NCBI RefSeq assembly: GCF_030348825.1
Contig: NZ_JAUCES010000005.1
Coordinates: 2,790,001-2,854,000 of the forward strand
Reading direction: 5' to 3'
Length of the DNA stretch: 64,000 bases
From: Fictibacillus sp. b24
GTDB taxonomy: Bacteria; Bacillota; Bacilli; Bacillales; Fictibacillaceae
The stretch's first letter is position 1, and the number at the start of each line of letters is the position of its first letter. A program made the position numbers and the translations under genes. A model generated the notes under the pieces. The model was not told the origin of the DNA. It ran no database searches and was given only the letters and a program-made list of their open reading frames with translations. Of this stretch, positions 17,066 to 26,747 are shown one piece after another.

Positions 17066-17477
17066 TGCCTGTTCTCCTTTTATAAGGAGATCTTTTTAGG
17101 ATCTCCCTATGGTAAAGTTCTTGTTTCATTTTCCACTTTTCATTAATCACACCAAGCAGTTCTTCTTGTTTCTTAAATGAAATAATCCTGGAGTCTTGAT
17201 TTTTCACTCTATTTTCAACCTCATAATTTAATGCCACTTCATATGTAATTCCATTGAAAATAGCAAATAATAGTTCATCTATATCATTAGTCGTTAACCT
17301 TTTTAACTCAATCCCTCTTTCAATCACAACGTAGTGATAACCACTTTCGTTCACCTCAATATGAGGAATCGCAAAGTCTTTGGAGAATCCGTATGTTAAG
17401 TGATATGTATGTACATTAATTAATTCGGCATAGTGATCCACTACATTTTTTATTGATTCTAGACTTTCTTTATCCAT
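17049..17477 (-). CDS. Imm63-family immunity protein-like
   Basis: The 142-residue protein carries the pattern typical of Imm63: YHYVVIERGIELKRLTT, DIDELLFAIF, a YEVENRVKNQDSRIISFKKQ segment and EKWKMKQELYHREIL. Imm63 proteins are predicted immunity partners of polymorphic toxins. No toxin gene is nearby, so this is an orphan. It is coupled to the membrane protein downstream. Confidence 0.62.
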   Translation of the reverse strand: MDKESLESIKNVVDHYAELINVHTYHLTYGFSKDFAIPHIEVNESGYHYVVIERGIELKRLTTNDIDELLFAIFNGITYEVALNYEVENRVKNQDSRIISFKKQEELLGVINEKWKMKQELYHREILKRSPYKRRTGNEGLS

Positions 17478-17597
17478 GCATATTTCCGCCTCTCAGTATG
17501 AATTCACAAAAAATTTACCTTTACCTGTTTCCTACTTCATAATCATGTGCTAGTCTTCTTATATAGGATAATTTAACTAGATTAGGATGTTCGACAG

Positions 17598-17744
17598 ATG
17601 TGTAATGATAATATCGCGATACAAATCATTAAGAAGCTAGGTACATTGTTCGAGGAGTATAGAATTAGTAATTGTGAAAAACAACGCAAAAAATTGGTTC
17701 ATGATATTCAGATTCTTGGTGAAAAATTAGAGGAAATTCAATAA
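17598..17744 (+). CDS. Putative small protein
   Basis: This 48-residue ORF is helical and charged (KKLGTLFEEYRISNCEKQRK) and is preceded by AGGATGT at 6-7 bases. Its helix-turn-helix pattern recalls short Spo0E-like phosphatases, but the SQELD signature is missing. It is the only coding candidate in the 300-base gap between Imm63 and LysR. Confidence 0.4.
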   Translation: MCNDNIAIQIIKKLGTLFEEYRISNCEKQRKKLVHDIQILGEKLEEIQ

Positions 17745-17781
17745 TTAATTAAGCTTAGGGTTATTAAACTTTAAGCTTTTA

Positions 17782-18651
17782 TTATTTCTCTAAGGTATAT
17801 CTTCCTAAAATGAAGTCTATAAAGGACCGGCTTGCGATTGGCAGCACTCTTTTATCCTTATAAGCTAGACTGATCGTGCGTGCAAACGATGGTGAGATTG
17901 GTTTTGTTACAACCTGATAAGGACATCGGCTTAAAATTAATTTCGGTAAAATTGAAACACCCAGTCCTTGTTCAATCATCGACATAATTGCGTAATCATC
18001 GTGTACACGGTATTGGATATTAGGTTCAACACTGTTTTGTTTAAAGATTGTTAAGGGCTCACTGATTTCTCCCTCATCTAGAAGGATATAGTGTTCGTTC
18101 ATCAACTCTTCTAAAGAGACCACGTCTTTTTCAGCTAAAGAATGATTTTCTGGAAGCACCGCAAACATTTCATCTTTTTGCAACGGAATCATCGTGAGAT
18201 TCGAAACAGCATTCGGATTCACAAAACCAAAATCAACGCTTCCTTCTTTAATCCAATTCGCGATATCTGTATAATCCCCTTGATGAATTTCAAATTCAAC
18301 CGCTGGATACTGCTTCTTAAACTCTTTTATCAGCCCCGGCAGCCAGTGACAGGAAACACTTGAAAAGGAACCGATTCGAATAAGCCCTGTCTCTAACCCT
18401 TCCATCTCTTTAATTTTTTCTTTTAATTCTCTATGTGAGTTGCAAATCTTTTTAATAAAAGGCAGAAACTCTTCTCCATCTGGCGTCAGCTTAACTCCCG
18501 TTCGAGACCGTAAAATGAGAATGGTTGAAAGTTCTTCCTCTAAGGAATGCACCATTTGGCTAATGGCGGATTGGGTATAACCGAGCTCTTCCGCCGCTTT
18601 CGTAAAACTGCCTGTTTCAACAGCTTTAATAAAAGCATAATAAGCATTCAC
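17782..18651 (-). CDS. LysR-family transcriptional regulator
   Basis: The 289-residue protein has an N-terminal winged helix (FTKAAEELGYTQSAISQMVHSLEEEL) and a C-terminal effector-binding domain (LIRIGSFSSVSCHWLPGLI onward). It starts with GTG preceded by GGGGGATGAG. It is divergent from the EamA transporter gene, with a LysR-type box between them, so it probably controls that transporter and itself. Confidence 0.93.
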   Translation of the reverse strand: MNAYYAFIKAVETGSFTKAAEELGYTQSAISQMVHSLEEELSTILILRSRTGVKLTPDGEEFLPFIKKICNSHRELKEKIKEMEGLETGLIRIGSFSSVSCHWLPGLIKEFKKQYPAVEFEIHQGDYTDIANWIKEGSVDFGFVNPNAVSNLTMIPLQKDEMFAVLPENHSLAEKDVVSLEELMNEHYILLDEGEISEPLTIFKQNSVEPNIQYRVHDDYAIMSMIEQGLGVSILPKLILSRCPYQVVTKPISPSFARTISLAYKDKRVLPIASRSFIDFILGRYTLEK

Positions 18652-18669
18652 TCATCTCATCCCCCTTAT

Positions 18670-18684
18670 ATTAGGAAATCTAAT
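18670..18684. promoter_or_regulatory. LysR-type operator (T-N11-A) between lysR-like gene and EamA transporter
   Basis: ATTAG-GAAAT-CTAAT is a perfect 5-5-5 inverted repeat containing the T-N11-A core of LysR sites. It lies 19 bases from the regulator's start codon in the divergent intergenic region. Confidence 0.6.
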
Positions 18685-18777
18685 ACTTCCATTATAAATA
18701 TTCGTTTTATTAATGAAAAGCCAGGTGTTACGATATATCCACGCGAAAGATAATGAGGAGAGGTCAGGCGTTCGAAT

Positions 18778-19680
18778 ATGACACAAAAACAAGCAAACTG
18801 GATTTTAGCATCTGTTTCGATGGGTTGGGGATTGTCGTATGTGTTTATGAAACTCACGGTTGGCAGCATTCCTTCATTAACGATAGTGGCCCTGCGGTTT
18901 GGCATTGCTTTTATTGTGATGATGTTGATCTTTCGCAAAAAAGTATTTTCGGTAGATGTTCAAACGTTGAAATACAGTGCCATTGTTGGCGCCTTGTTAT
19001 GGGGAGTATTTATCACGCTTATGTATGGGATTCAGCATACGTCGGCTTCATCTGCCGGATTTCTAGTGAGCACAACCGTTATCATCGTACCGATTCTACA
19101 GACATTCATCACAAAAAAATGGCCGACGAAAGAAGTGACAGCAGGTGTGATCCTCGTTTCTTTTGGCTTAGCTCTTCTTACGATTGGTAAGGATTTCAGT
19201 TTTGCGTTTGGCTCTTTTTATTGTTTAGCAGCTGCGTTTCTGTACGCTATACACATTATTGCAACGAATCATTTTGCGCGGAGAGTAGATGCCTTAATAC
19301 TCGGAATCTATCAACTGGGATTCGCGAGCGTTTTTGCAGCCGTTGGATCGTTTATTCTTGAAACTCCCGTTTGGCCGCAGACTCTAATTCATTGGGTAGC
19401 CATACTCGGATTGGCACTCATCTGTTCTGCTTATGGCTTTGTGATGCAGCCTATCGTACAAAAGTACACGACGCCTGAGAGTACCGGTTTTCTGTTTTCA
19501 CTCGAGCCCATTTTCGCAGCGTTGTTTGCATTCATCTTCCTGAATGAAAATATGGGGCTTCAAGGGTATATCGGTGCGGTCATTATTTTGTGTGGTGTGT
19601 TTATCGCCAACTCTACTTTTACAAAACATAAGGAAATAAGGCTAGTGGCAGAGAATAACGGAATTGTGGAAAAGGCATAG
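18778..19680 (+). CDS. EamA-family (DMT) transporter
   Basis: The 300-residue protein has ten membrane helices in two EamA halves. Typical features are the N-terminal GWGLSYVFMKLTV, ALRFGIAF and, in the second half, FSLEPIFAALFAFIFLNE. The family exports metabolites or amino acids. The substrate is unknown; control by the divergent LysR regulator is likely. A hairpin without a T tract (19688-19721) follows. Confidence 0.9.
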   Translation: MTQKQANWILASVSMGWGLSYVFMKLTVGSIPSLTIVALRFGIAFIVMMLIFRKKVFSVDVQTLKYSAIVGALLWGVFITLMYGIQHTSASSAGFLVSTTVIIVPILQTFITKKWPTKEVTAGVILVSFGLALLTIGKDFSFAFGSFYCLAAAFLYAIHIIATNHFARRVDALILGIYQLGFASVFAAVGSFILETPVWPQTLIHWVAILGLALICSAYGFVMQPIVQKYTTPESTGFLFSLEPIFAALFAFIFLNENMGLQGYIGAVIILCGVFIANSTFTKHKEIRLVAENNGIVEKA

Positions 19681-19742
19681 AGGGAGTTAGAGTTAGCCGC
19701 TTTAACTGGCAGCTAACTCTAGGGTTAGGTAGAGAATAGATT

Positions 19743-20033
19743 TTACATAAACAATGACGCAAGCCAAAACCCTGCTGGAATGGAAGCCCAGAGTGTTCCA
19801 TTTATGAAGATCAGCTTGGGATAACTGGTTTTGTTGATCCCATTTTTATAATAAAACCACCATACGTTGACAGCTCCGATTACCCAGACAGGAAGAATTA
19901 AAAAGAACTCTGGCGCGACATAAGTTTCGTCCGTATAGTTCTCTCCGATTGTTCCCGCAGCAAAGAAAATAGCGATAAAAACCGTAAGAAAGCCGCAAAT
20001 GATGACATTGCTCCAAACAAGAAAAGTCTTCAC
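19743..20033 (-). CDS. Small membrane protein of unknown function
   Basis: The 96-residue protein (from GTG at 20033) has three hydrophobic helices. AAAAGGAG stands 9 bases before this GTG, which is why it is preferred over the ATG at 20057 or longer frames that overlap the upstream gene. It is cotranscribed with the Gly-rich protein upstream. The function is unknown. Confidence 0.6.
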   Translation of the reverse strand: MKTFLVWSNVIICGFLTVFIAIFFAAGTIGENYTDETYVAPEFFLILPVWVIGAVNVWWFYYKNGINKTSYPKLIFINGTLWASIPAGFWLASLFM

Positions 20034-20061
20034 TTTATCTAACTCCTTTTTGAGCATAATG

Positions 20062-20274
20062 TTAGATCGGCCCGCCGCCTCCACCATGGTGGTTGTTTCT
20101 TCCTGCTGCCCTCGTTCTTTCAGCAGCATTATTGATCTGCGTTCCTTGACTCAAATGCTGATCATCATGGTAGATGTTGACACCGCCCGTACCCCTCTTC
20201 TTCCCGCGATTATCAAAATAAATGGCTAGTGCGCACACAATGACAAGTGGTGTTAGAACAATTATCCATAACAT
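20062..20274 (-). CDS. Small membrane protein with His/Gly-rich tail
   Basis: The 70-residue protein has one N-terminal membrane helix (LWIIVLTPLVIVCALAIYF), then a basic, polar region ending in NNHHGGGGGPI. The ATG at 20274 has GAGGAG 8 bases upstream. It heads a two-gene unit. The function is unknown. Confidence 0.65.
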   Translation of the reverse strand: MLWIIVLTPLVIVCALAIYFDNRGKKRGTGGVNIYHDDQHLSQGTQINNAAERTRAAGRNNHHGGGGGPI

Positions 20275-20452
20275 ATTGATCACTCCTCACTTAATTTTTA
20301 TATAACCGACCTAAAGAAACTTTTACCTTATTATTCCATTATACAGTATGGAGTCTTGAAATAGGTGTCGTTTTAAACAATAGACAATCCCACGTCTCTT
20401 ACTATTACCGTATGTCCTTCTCAAGCGGACAACTTCTTCCATGTGAAAAAAC

Positions 20453-20552
20453 TTGTGGAATGAACACCGATTTTTGTGGATTGAACCCAAAATCTCGTGG
20501 ATTAAATGTGAAATTTCGTTGATTGAATATCTATTCTTGTTGATTCAAAGCC
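20453..20552. repeat. Array of five short direct repeats with 21-bp period (array B)
   Basis: The core GTGGATTGAA recurs with small changes at 20455, 20476, 20497, 20518 and 20539, each exactly 21 bp apart. A sixth, shifted by one base, may start near 20561. The stretch 20275-20812 holds no convincing gene: apart from this array and the terminator at 20774 nothing else is seen. An in-frame ORF over the array only mirrors the 21-base period as a seven-residue repeat. Confidence 0.85.
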
Positions 20553-20773
20553 TAAATTTAATGGATCATCAAAAAGATGTACTTCTCAGCTGGAATGGGC
20601 ATTATAGATTCACTTTACGATACTCTTTTATCCGCTAAAACCGACCCTGCCGACTGCCACACACTTTAAGGAACAGAATCAGACAATTTTTATTGTCCAT
20701 TGGATAAAAACTGTGCAGAAGACCATCCTTTTTCACACTTAACGAAAATCCTTTCTTTACCTCAACAAAAAAA

Positions 20774-20800
20774 CCGACCCAATTCTCTATCTAGGGTCGG
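20774..20800 (-). terminator. Terminator of the LTA synthase gene
   Basis: CCGACCC / GGGTCGG with a 13-base loop, followed on the minus strand by a run of seven T. Confidence 0.85.
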
Positions 20801-20812
20801 CTGCTTACTTAA

Positions 20813-22756
20813 TTATTCTGTTTTGCTGCTATCTGGCTCATCTTCCCGCTTATTGTAGTCGTATTTCGAGGGATCAACTTTCTTGAATCCATTAATTTTG
20901 TGAAATCGCAGTAAGTCACCGTAAACGGTTTTATCAGATAGATCGAGTTTCGTTTGTACGTCTTTTTCTAACGCTTTGATCTCTTCCGTCTCTTCAATCA
21001 GTTCACCAGTTTTTGAATCATAATATTTACCATCGATTCCGGTTACCTTAGGAGAAACAAAGTCTCCGTTACGTAACGGTGTCACTTCATCATGGTCCTT
21101 AGACATTAAGTCCGTTCCGAACTGAATGTATTCTTTTGTGTCCATGCCCAATAAGTGCATTAGTGTTGGACGAAGGTCGACTTGTCCTCCGACTTTATCG
21201 ATGGTGCCGCCTTTTAGTCCAGGTGCATGGATAAACAATGGTACCTTTTGTAGCTGTGTGTTCTCAAACGGTGTTATCTCTTTGCCGATTACTTTTGCCA
21301 TCGATTTATTACGCGTTTCGGCAATACCGTAGTGGTCACCATACATGACAACCATTGTATTGTCGTATAGACCAGCTGCTTTTAAGTCCGAGAAGAACTG
21401 CTGAATTGCTTCATCCATGTATCGTGCCGTTTGGAAGTAGCGGTCCACTGTTGCATCCCCTGTTGTGTGAGGTGCGATCGTCGCTTCCTCTTCAGAGATT
21501 GGGTATGGGAAGTGGTTCGATAATGTGATGAATTTTGTATAGAACGGTTGCTTTAATGACTTCAGCATCGGCATCGATTCTTTAAAGAACGGCTTATCCT
21601 TCAGTCCATAGTTCGCAACGTCTTGCTCGTTCATGTCGTAATATTCTGCGTCAAAAAACTTTTGAAAACCAAATCGTTTGTAGATCACATCTCGGTTCCA
21701 GAACGATTTGTAGTTACCATGAAAAACGGCTGTTGAATATCCTTGTTGTTCCATGATCGCTGGAGCCGCTTGGTACGTGTTTTCACCTTTTGTCGTAAAC
21801 GCTGTTCCTTGCGGTAATCCGTATAGGGAATTCTCGAGCAAGAACTCAGCATCAGCTGTTTTCCCTTGAGACGTTTGATGATAAAAGTTATTGAAATACA
21901 ATGTGTTCTGATCTCGCGTTAACGAGTTCAGAAACGGCGTTACTTCTTGTCCGTGCAATTTATAGTTGATCGCGAAGTTCTGCAGAGATTCCAAGTGAAG
22001 GTAGATTACGTTCATCCCTTTTGCTTTTCCAAAGTATTCCGGATTCGGTTCAGCATAGTTCGCTCTCACGTAGTTCTCTACTTCTGTTACGTCATCTGTA
22101 TCCGCAAGTGCACGCTGAGCCGATGACTTAGAACTCACTATGGCATCATAGATGGTGTAGTTATACATCCCTAAATATTTCACGATGTAATTACGGTCGA
22201 ATGTTCTTGTTAATAGCTCAGGACGATCAATTTCAGCTAATAGTAAATTCGCTGATAATGCAATTACCGCAGCAAATCCTACAGCCAATACGCTTTTACG
22301 CTTTACTTTAACGGGTTCTGGGTTAATCTTTTTCATTAAAACCAATACTAACAAAATGATGATGTCTAAAAAGAATAGAACATCGTAAGGGTTAAACAAC
22401 GCACCAATACTATTGCCAATCGTACCGGCATTGTCCGTCTGCGTTAACGTTGGAAGCGTGATAAAGTCTGTGAAAAAGCGGTAGTACATCATATTGGCAT
22501 ACAACAGCATTGTCATAAGTCCATCAATGACAATCATCCAGATGAACGATTTTCTTCCTTTAGCAAACAGTGCAAACCCTAAGAAAAGAAGAGCAGAGCC
22601 TAGTGGATTGAAGAATAATAGAAATTCTTGAAAACCACCTTCTACTCCTAGGTTAAATTCAGTTTTATAAGCAACGTATGTTTTGATCCAAAGAACCAAA
22701 ACCGTTAATGTGAAAAACCCCATATGTTTATTTACTATATTTTTTCGGTTTATCAA
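20813..22756 (-). CDS. Lipoteichoic acid synthase family protein (LtaS-like)
   Basis: The protein is 647 residues from the TTG at 22756 (GAGGTGA just upstream). Five membrane helices fill the first 175 residues, followed by an extracellular sulfatase-like domain. The nucleophile is Thr300 in SQGKTADAEF, and metal ligands are expected in LHLES and YGDHYG. LtaS enzymes polymerise glycerol phosphate from phosphatidylglycerol onto the LTA anchor. Bacilli carry several paralogues (LtaS, YfnI, YqgS, YvgJ); which one this is cannot be decided here. Confidence 0.93.
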   Translation of the reverse strand: MINRKNIVNKHMGFFTLTVLVLWIKTYVAYKTEFNLGVEGGFQEFLLFFNPLGSALLFLGFALFAKGRKSFIWMIVIDGLMTMLLYANMMYYRFFTDFITLPTLTQTDNAGTIGNSIGALFNPYDVLFFLDIIILLVLVLMKKINPEPVKVKRKSVLAVGFAAVIALSANLLLAEIDRPELLTRTFDRNYIVKYLGMYNYTIYDAIVSSKSSAQRALADTDDVTEVENYVRANYAEPNPEYFGKAKGMNVIYLHLESLQNFAINYKLHGQEVTPFLNSLTRDQNTLYFNNFYHQTSQGKTADAEFLLENSLYGLPQGTAFTTKGENTYQAAPAIMEQQGYSTAVFHGNYKSFWNRDVIYKRFGFQKFFDAEYYDMNEQDVANYGLKDKPFFKESMPMLKSLKQPFYTKFITLSNHFPYPISEEEATIAPHTTGDATVDRYFQTARYMDEAIQQFFSDLKAAGLYDNTMVVMYGDHYGIAETRNKSMAKVIGKEITPFENTQLQKVPLFIHAPGLKGGTIDKVGGQVDLRPTLMHLLGMDTKEYIQFGTDLMSKDHDEVTPLRNGDFVSPKVTGIDGKYYDSKTGELIEETEEIKALEKDVQTKLDLSDKTVYGDLLRFHKINGFKKVDPSKYDYNKREDEPDSSKTE

Positions 22757-22920
22757 TTTTCTCACCTCTACTATTTCCAGAACACAATCTAGCAATCTCT
22801 CTTACTTTTAAACCACATACAAATACGATATGAAAACAATAAAAAAATACTACATATTATTAACTAAAAAGTCAATTATACATACCTTTCAAAACACCTT
22901 AAAATAGTACTGACTAACTG

Positions 22921-22945
22921 AAAAAGCCGCCATGCAGGCGACTTT
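22921..22945 (-). terminator. Terminator after selO
   Basis: On the minus strand AAAGTCGCC / GGCGGCTTT (one G-U pair) with a 5-base loop is followed by TT. It is flanked by two copies of TGACTAACTGAA (22911 and 22967). Confidence 0.75.
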
Positions 22946-23020
22946 TGTGCAATTATGAACGTATTGTGACTAACTGAACTTCATTTTGTTTTTTTGCAAA
23001 AAAGTAAGTTTGCAGCGTAA

Positions 23021-24478
23021 TCACGTTCCGCAAAACGTACGATAAGGTCCTTCTGTGTCAGGTGGAAGTTTCGTGTACTCTTCTTGATCTGGTGTGTGGG
23101 CATATGGATTTGTGAGTACGCCAACCAGTTTCTCCATCACGCTGTAGTCTCCAGTCTGGGCTGATTCGAGTGCCTCTTCCACTCGGTGATTTCGAGGAAT
23201 GACACTTGGATTGCTGTTGCGCATCAACTCATCTGACTCTGATTTTGATTCAGGCTGTCGCGCTCTTCTGTCCTGCCACTTTTCTTGCCATGAAGCGAAT
23301 TCTTCTGAGCCAAACAACTTTGTGCAATCTTTCGTACCAAACGTTAATTTACTGAAGGTGTTCGTAAAGTCCGCTTCATGTTTCTGCATCAAGTTAAGCA
23401 GTTCTTCAATCAGAGCTGTATCTTCTTTCTCTTCATTAAACAACCCGAGTTTCGATCTCATTCCTCTAAAATAGTTTGCGTGATACAATTCAGAAAACCC
23501 ATAGAGAACCTCTTGAGCCATTCCAACGGCTTTTTCTTGATCTTCATGCAACAGCGGCAATAGAGTTTCTGCAAAACGCGCAAGGTTCCAACCGGCAATC
23601 CTCGGCTGATTGGCATAAGCATAGCGACCTTCTCGATCAATGGAACTGAAGACAGTCACTGGATTATAAATATCCATGAACGCACACGGTCCATAATCGA
23701 TCGTTTCTCCGCTGATCGTCATGTTGTCTGTGTTCATGACACCATGAATAAAACCAGCCAGCTGCCACTTCGAGATGAGATAAGCTTGGCGCTCAATTAC
23801 TTTTTTAAGGAGGTTCAAATAACGATTGTCACCATGATTGATTTCTGGGTAGTGACGTTCGATCGCATAATCAGCAAGCTCCTTCAGTTCCTCAGGTGTT
23901 CCCCATTTTGCTGCGAATTCAAATGTACCGACACGTAAATGACTGGATGCCACTCGGGTCATGATCGCACCAGGCAAGTTGGTTTCACGAATGATTGACT
24001 CTCCTGTTGTTACAACGGCAAGGCTGCGAGTGGTCGGGATCCCAAGAGCATGCATCGCTTCACTGATGATGTATTCACGCAGCATGGGTCCAAGAGCCGC
24101 TCGACCGTCTCCTCCACGTGAATAAGGAGTTCTCCCAGAACCTTTTAACTGGATATCAAAACGCTCACCTTTAGGCGTCATCTGCTCACCGATCATCAAG
24201 GCACGCCCATCCCCGAGCATGTTAAAATATCCGAACTGATGGCCAGCGTATGCTTGTGCAAGTGATGATGCTCCTTCAGGCAGCTTATTTCCGGCAAACA
24301 CATCAACATTTTCTTCGTTTTGAAGTGCCACGGCGTTTAAGCCTAGCGATTTTGCTAAGGATTCGTTAAGCACAACCAACTTCGGTGAACGAACAGGATT
24401 CGTATTTATAGTAGAAAAGAATTTTTCCGGTAGACGAGCATAGCTATTGTCTAAGTTCCATCCCGTATCTTTTGTCAT
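23021..24478 (-). CDS. selO: Protein adenylyltransferase SelO (YdiU, UPF0061)
   Basis: The 485-residue protein is a full-length SelO/YdiU family pseudokinase that transfers AMP to proteins. Visible family marks are [21 protein letters not shown] (pieced), [20 protein letters not shown] and [22 protein letters not shown]. In animals the residue near the C-terminus is Sec; here the tail is FCGT, with an ordinary Cys codon. AAAGGAG is 5 bases before the ATG. Confidence 0.95.
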   Translation of the reverse strand: MTKDTGWNLDNSYARLPEKFFSTINTNPVRSPKLVVLNESLAKSLGLNAVALQNEENVDVFAGNKLPEGASSLAQAYAGHQFGYFNMLGDGRALMIGEQMTPKGERFDIQLKGSGRTPYSRGGDGRAALGPMLREYIISEAMHALGIPTTRSLAVVTTGESIIRETNLPGAIMTRVASSHLRVGTFEFAAKWGTPEELKELADYAIERHYPEINHGDNRYLNLLKKVIERQAYLISKWQLAGFIHGVMNTDNMTISGETIDYGPCAFMDIYNPVTVFSSIDREGRYAYANQPRIAGWNLARFAETLLPLLHEDQEKAVGMAQEVLYGFSELYHANYFRGMRSKLGLFNEEKEDTALIEELLNLMQKHEADFTNTFSKLTFGTKDCTKLFGSEEFASWQEKWQDRRARQPESKSESDELMRNSNPSVIPRNHRVEEALESAQTGDYSVMEKLVGVLTNPYAHTPDQEEYTKLPPDTEGPYRTFCGT

Positions 24479-24764
24479 GTGATCTCCTTTAATGATTTTC
24501 TATTTGTTATCGTTTTTCTAATTCCACAGTAACACAATGCAAACTTCAATTGGTCTGGTTCTGCTCATTTATTATTCCCTAATGCATACAAAAAGAGCCT
24601 GTCGCAGATGGCCCATAAATGAATTAATAAGACATTAAGTAATCGAATTAAAAATAAAATCTAGATAAATAGAAATTTTTTATATTAAAGTAAAATTATA
24701 GAAATAAGCTTATGTAAATGGTAAGATATGTCTGGCAAAGTATCGAAAAATTAGGGGGATCATT

Positions 24765-25520
24765 TTGAAAAAATTCTTTAGAGAACATCCTATTTTATTT
24801 GCTGTTTTTATATTATTAGCATCACGTTTAGTAGGATTAGGTGTAGTAAATATTATTAAGATATTTCAACCAGACATTGACATAATAAAAGATTTAGGTT
24901 GGCTCATACAAATCCTTTTTGCATCAACTTCTGTTGCACTTGTGTATTGGTCAGGTGATGTAAGAGGAAACGGATTAGCAAAACCTGTATCGAAGAAAGA
25001 ATGGTTACTGTGGATACCGCCCTTAATTCTTCCTATTTACATTTTCTTATCTCTCGGATTTCATGTAAGTGACCCTTCAAAAATGATAATTTTAATCGTT
25101 TCTGCTTTATGTGTAGCAGTCAATGAAGAAGTCATCTTTAGAGGGGCACTTGTGAAAGGATTTCTTCGTTTTGGCACGATGGTTACCCTTTTTGTTCCAT
25201 CAATACTTTTCGGTCTTATTCATTTAGGAAATATCTTGGTAGGCGGAGATGTCAAATTCGGTGTATTCCAAGCTCTTTGGACAACCGCAGCAGGAATCGC
25301 ATACACTGCTTTAGTCCTTCGTAATGGAAGTATCTTGCCTGCTATTGGCTTTCACTTTATTTTAGATCTTACAGAATATTTCGCAACAGGTGAAAACGGT
25401 GTACACGAATTAGGGTTTTCGACAGAAAAACTGTCCATATTTTTAGCACTAACAATTCTTTTTGCTATTTATGCTTTGTACATGTACTTCAAAAATACGA
25501 GGAGGCTCTTAAGTGAATAA
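24765..25520 (+). CDS. CPBP-family intramembrane metalloprotease
   Basis: The 251-residue membrane protein has about eight helices. It shows the three CPBP (CAAX protease/Abi) motifs: NEEVIFRG, FGLIH and HFILD, which form the metal site inside the membrane. TTG start with AGGGGGAT upstream. The next gene overlaps by 8 bases. Members act in prenyl-protein processing or bacteriocin self-immunity; the substrate here is unknown. Confidence 0.9.
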   Translation: MKKFFREHPILFAVFILLASRLVGLGVVNIIKIFQPDIDIIKDLGWLIQILFASTSVALVYWSGDVRGNGLAKPVSKKEWLLWIPPLILPIYIFLSLGFHVSDPSKMIILIVSALCVAVNEEVIFRGALVKGFLRFGTMVTLFVPSILFGLIHLGNILVGGDVKFGVFQALWTTAAGIAYTALVLRNGSILPAIGFHFILDLTEYFATGENGVHELGFSTEKLSIFLALTILFAIYALYMYFKNTRRLLSE

Positions 25521-25860
25521 AATATTCCTGCAATTAGAAGGATTCGCTGTTTTGATTTTAAGCCTTTATTTTTATCAATATTATCAATTTAGTTGGGTTT
25601 TATTTTTCATTTTAATATTTGCACCAGATATATCGATGATTGGATACTTTCTGAACAATAAAAGTGGTGCATTATTATATAATATATTTCACACCTATAT
25701 AATAAGTATTTTGTTCATTTTTTCCGGACTATTATTAACTAACGATACACTCTTAGCAATCGGTATTATATGGTCCGCGCATATCGGAATGGATAGAATG
25801 ATTGGGTATGGTTTAAAATATTCAACAGGTTTTAAAGACACTCATTTAAATCGCATTTGA
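25513..25860 (+). CDS. DUF4260 family membrane protein
   Basis: The 115-residue protein has four membrane helices and the DUF4260 marks FAPDISMIGY and AHIGMDRMIGYGLKY...FKDTHL. GTG start overlapping the CPBP gene, with GAGGAGG upstream, so the two form an operon. The function is unknown. Confidence 0.8.
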   Translation: MNKIFLQLEGFAVLILSLYFYQYYQFSWVLFFILIFAPDISMIGYFLNNKSGALLYNIFHTYIISILFIFSGLLLTNDTLLAIGIIWSAHIGMDRMIGYGLKYSTGFKDTHLNRI

Positions 25861-25892
25861 ATTCTCGCGTAAATAAAGTCAAGCTCATAGAA

Positions 25893-25921
25893 AAAGCAAC
25901 TGATTTAGAATCAGTTGCTTT
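25893..25921 (+). terminator. Terminator of the CPBP/DUF4260 operon
   Basis: AAAGCAACTGATT / AATCAGTTGCTTT is a perfect 13-bp stem with a 3-base loop. T-rich DNA follows. Confidence 0.85.
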
Positions 25922-25968
25922 AGTTCTATTTTAATAACTATCTTCCATTTTTCATATGTAATGAATTG

Positions 25969-26418
25969 TTATTTGATTTTTAAGACATATAATTCTTCGT
26001 TATCAACGATTTTTCCAGTATTGATAAAACCTAAATTTTCGTATAAACGTTTCCCTAATTTATTTTTAGGATCTGTTGATAAATAGATTTCTTTGCAATC
26101 ATCTATTTTTTTCATTTCTTCAATGACGAGTTGTACAGCTTCTTTTCCATACCCATTTCCTTGAAATTTTTTGTCAACCATGATTCGACACAATTCAAAA
26201 TAATCCATCACTGGTGAGTATCCATACATGGTAAAGCCAATTAATTGACCATCTTTTTCAATTGCTTTTGTGGTCCACGTTTTTTCATACTGAGCTTGTA
26301 CCATAGATAAGGCATTTGATGCTACAAATTCCTCACAAATAGTTGGCATATTCTCACTTGTTGACAAGAAAATTACATCTACCCAATTCTTTTCATTTAT
26401 TTCTACTAGTTTAATCAT
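25969..26418 (-). CDS. GNAT-family acetyltransferase (spermidine/spermine-type)
   Basis: The 149-residue protein has the acetyl-CoA site CRIMVDKKFQGNGYGKEAVQ and the end motif GKRLYENLGFINTGK. The pattern is that of the BltD/PaiA-like spermine/spermidine acetyltransferases. The ATG at 26418 with GGAAGGTG upstream is chosen over a TTG at 26433. A role in polyamine acetylation is a family inference. Confidence 0.85.
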   Translation of the reverse strand: MIKLVEINEKNWVDVIFLSTSENMPTICEEFVASNALSMVQAQYEKTWTTKAIEKDGQLIGFTMYGYSPVMDYFELCRIMVDKKFQGNGYGKEAVQLVIEEMKKIDDCKEIYLSTDPKNKLGKRLYENLGFINTGKIVDNEELYVLKIK

Positions 26419-26544
26419 TTTTACACCTTCCAAATTATTATCATTTATTTAAGATAGTAGCTATATCGCCATGAAATATCTTTTACGATTCAGAATATAA
26501 AAAAATCCCCCTATAAATATCTTCAACCAGACTTACGAAGAACA

Positions 26545-26706
26545 TTAGTCCCTAGTTCGAAATGCAATAGCACCATACCTTACAAATCGTCTTAATGAAG
26601 CATTTTCTCTTGATACCTCTTTTTGATCCAAATAAAAGTCTTGTTGTCCCTTAAAGACAAATAGTAAACTTCTAATCATTAAACAAGCGATACTTGCGAT
26701 GATAAG
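26545..26706 (-). pseudogene. Decayed copy of a small membrane protein gene
   Basis: This 54-codon stretch encodes LIIASIACLMIRSLLFVFKG, then QQDFYLDQKE and later RRFVRYG. It matches the intact gene at 27659-27835 over most of its length. A TAA stands directly before the first conserved codon and no start codon or RBS is left, so the N-terminus is lost. The rest of the gap 26434-26747 shows nothing else. Confidence 0.7.
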
Positions 26707-26747
26707 TTAAGAATACGGTGTGCGTAACCTATTTTTGCAGTAAGGAA

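Noticed and set aside
20453-20638. A 61-residue ORF across array B as a heptad-repeat protein
   Set aside because: The seven-residue period is only the 21-base repeat read in frame; there is no RBS and the composition after the array is unlike a protein.
22911-22978. Two 12-bp direct repeats (TGACTAACTGAA) 56 bp apart around a terminator
   Set aside because: They are too short and isolated to call an element; they do not flank a gene or an insertion with duplicated ends.
23021-24478. SelO as a second selenoprotein
   Set aside because: The frame has no internal UGA and the C-terminal residue that is Sec in animals is an ordinary Cys here (FCGT). The gene name is not evidence for selenium use.
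24580-24620. GAGCCTGTCG-like stretch as a terminator
   Set aside because: No matching second arm is found nearby, so no hairpin forms.
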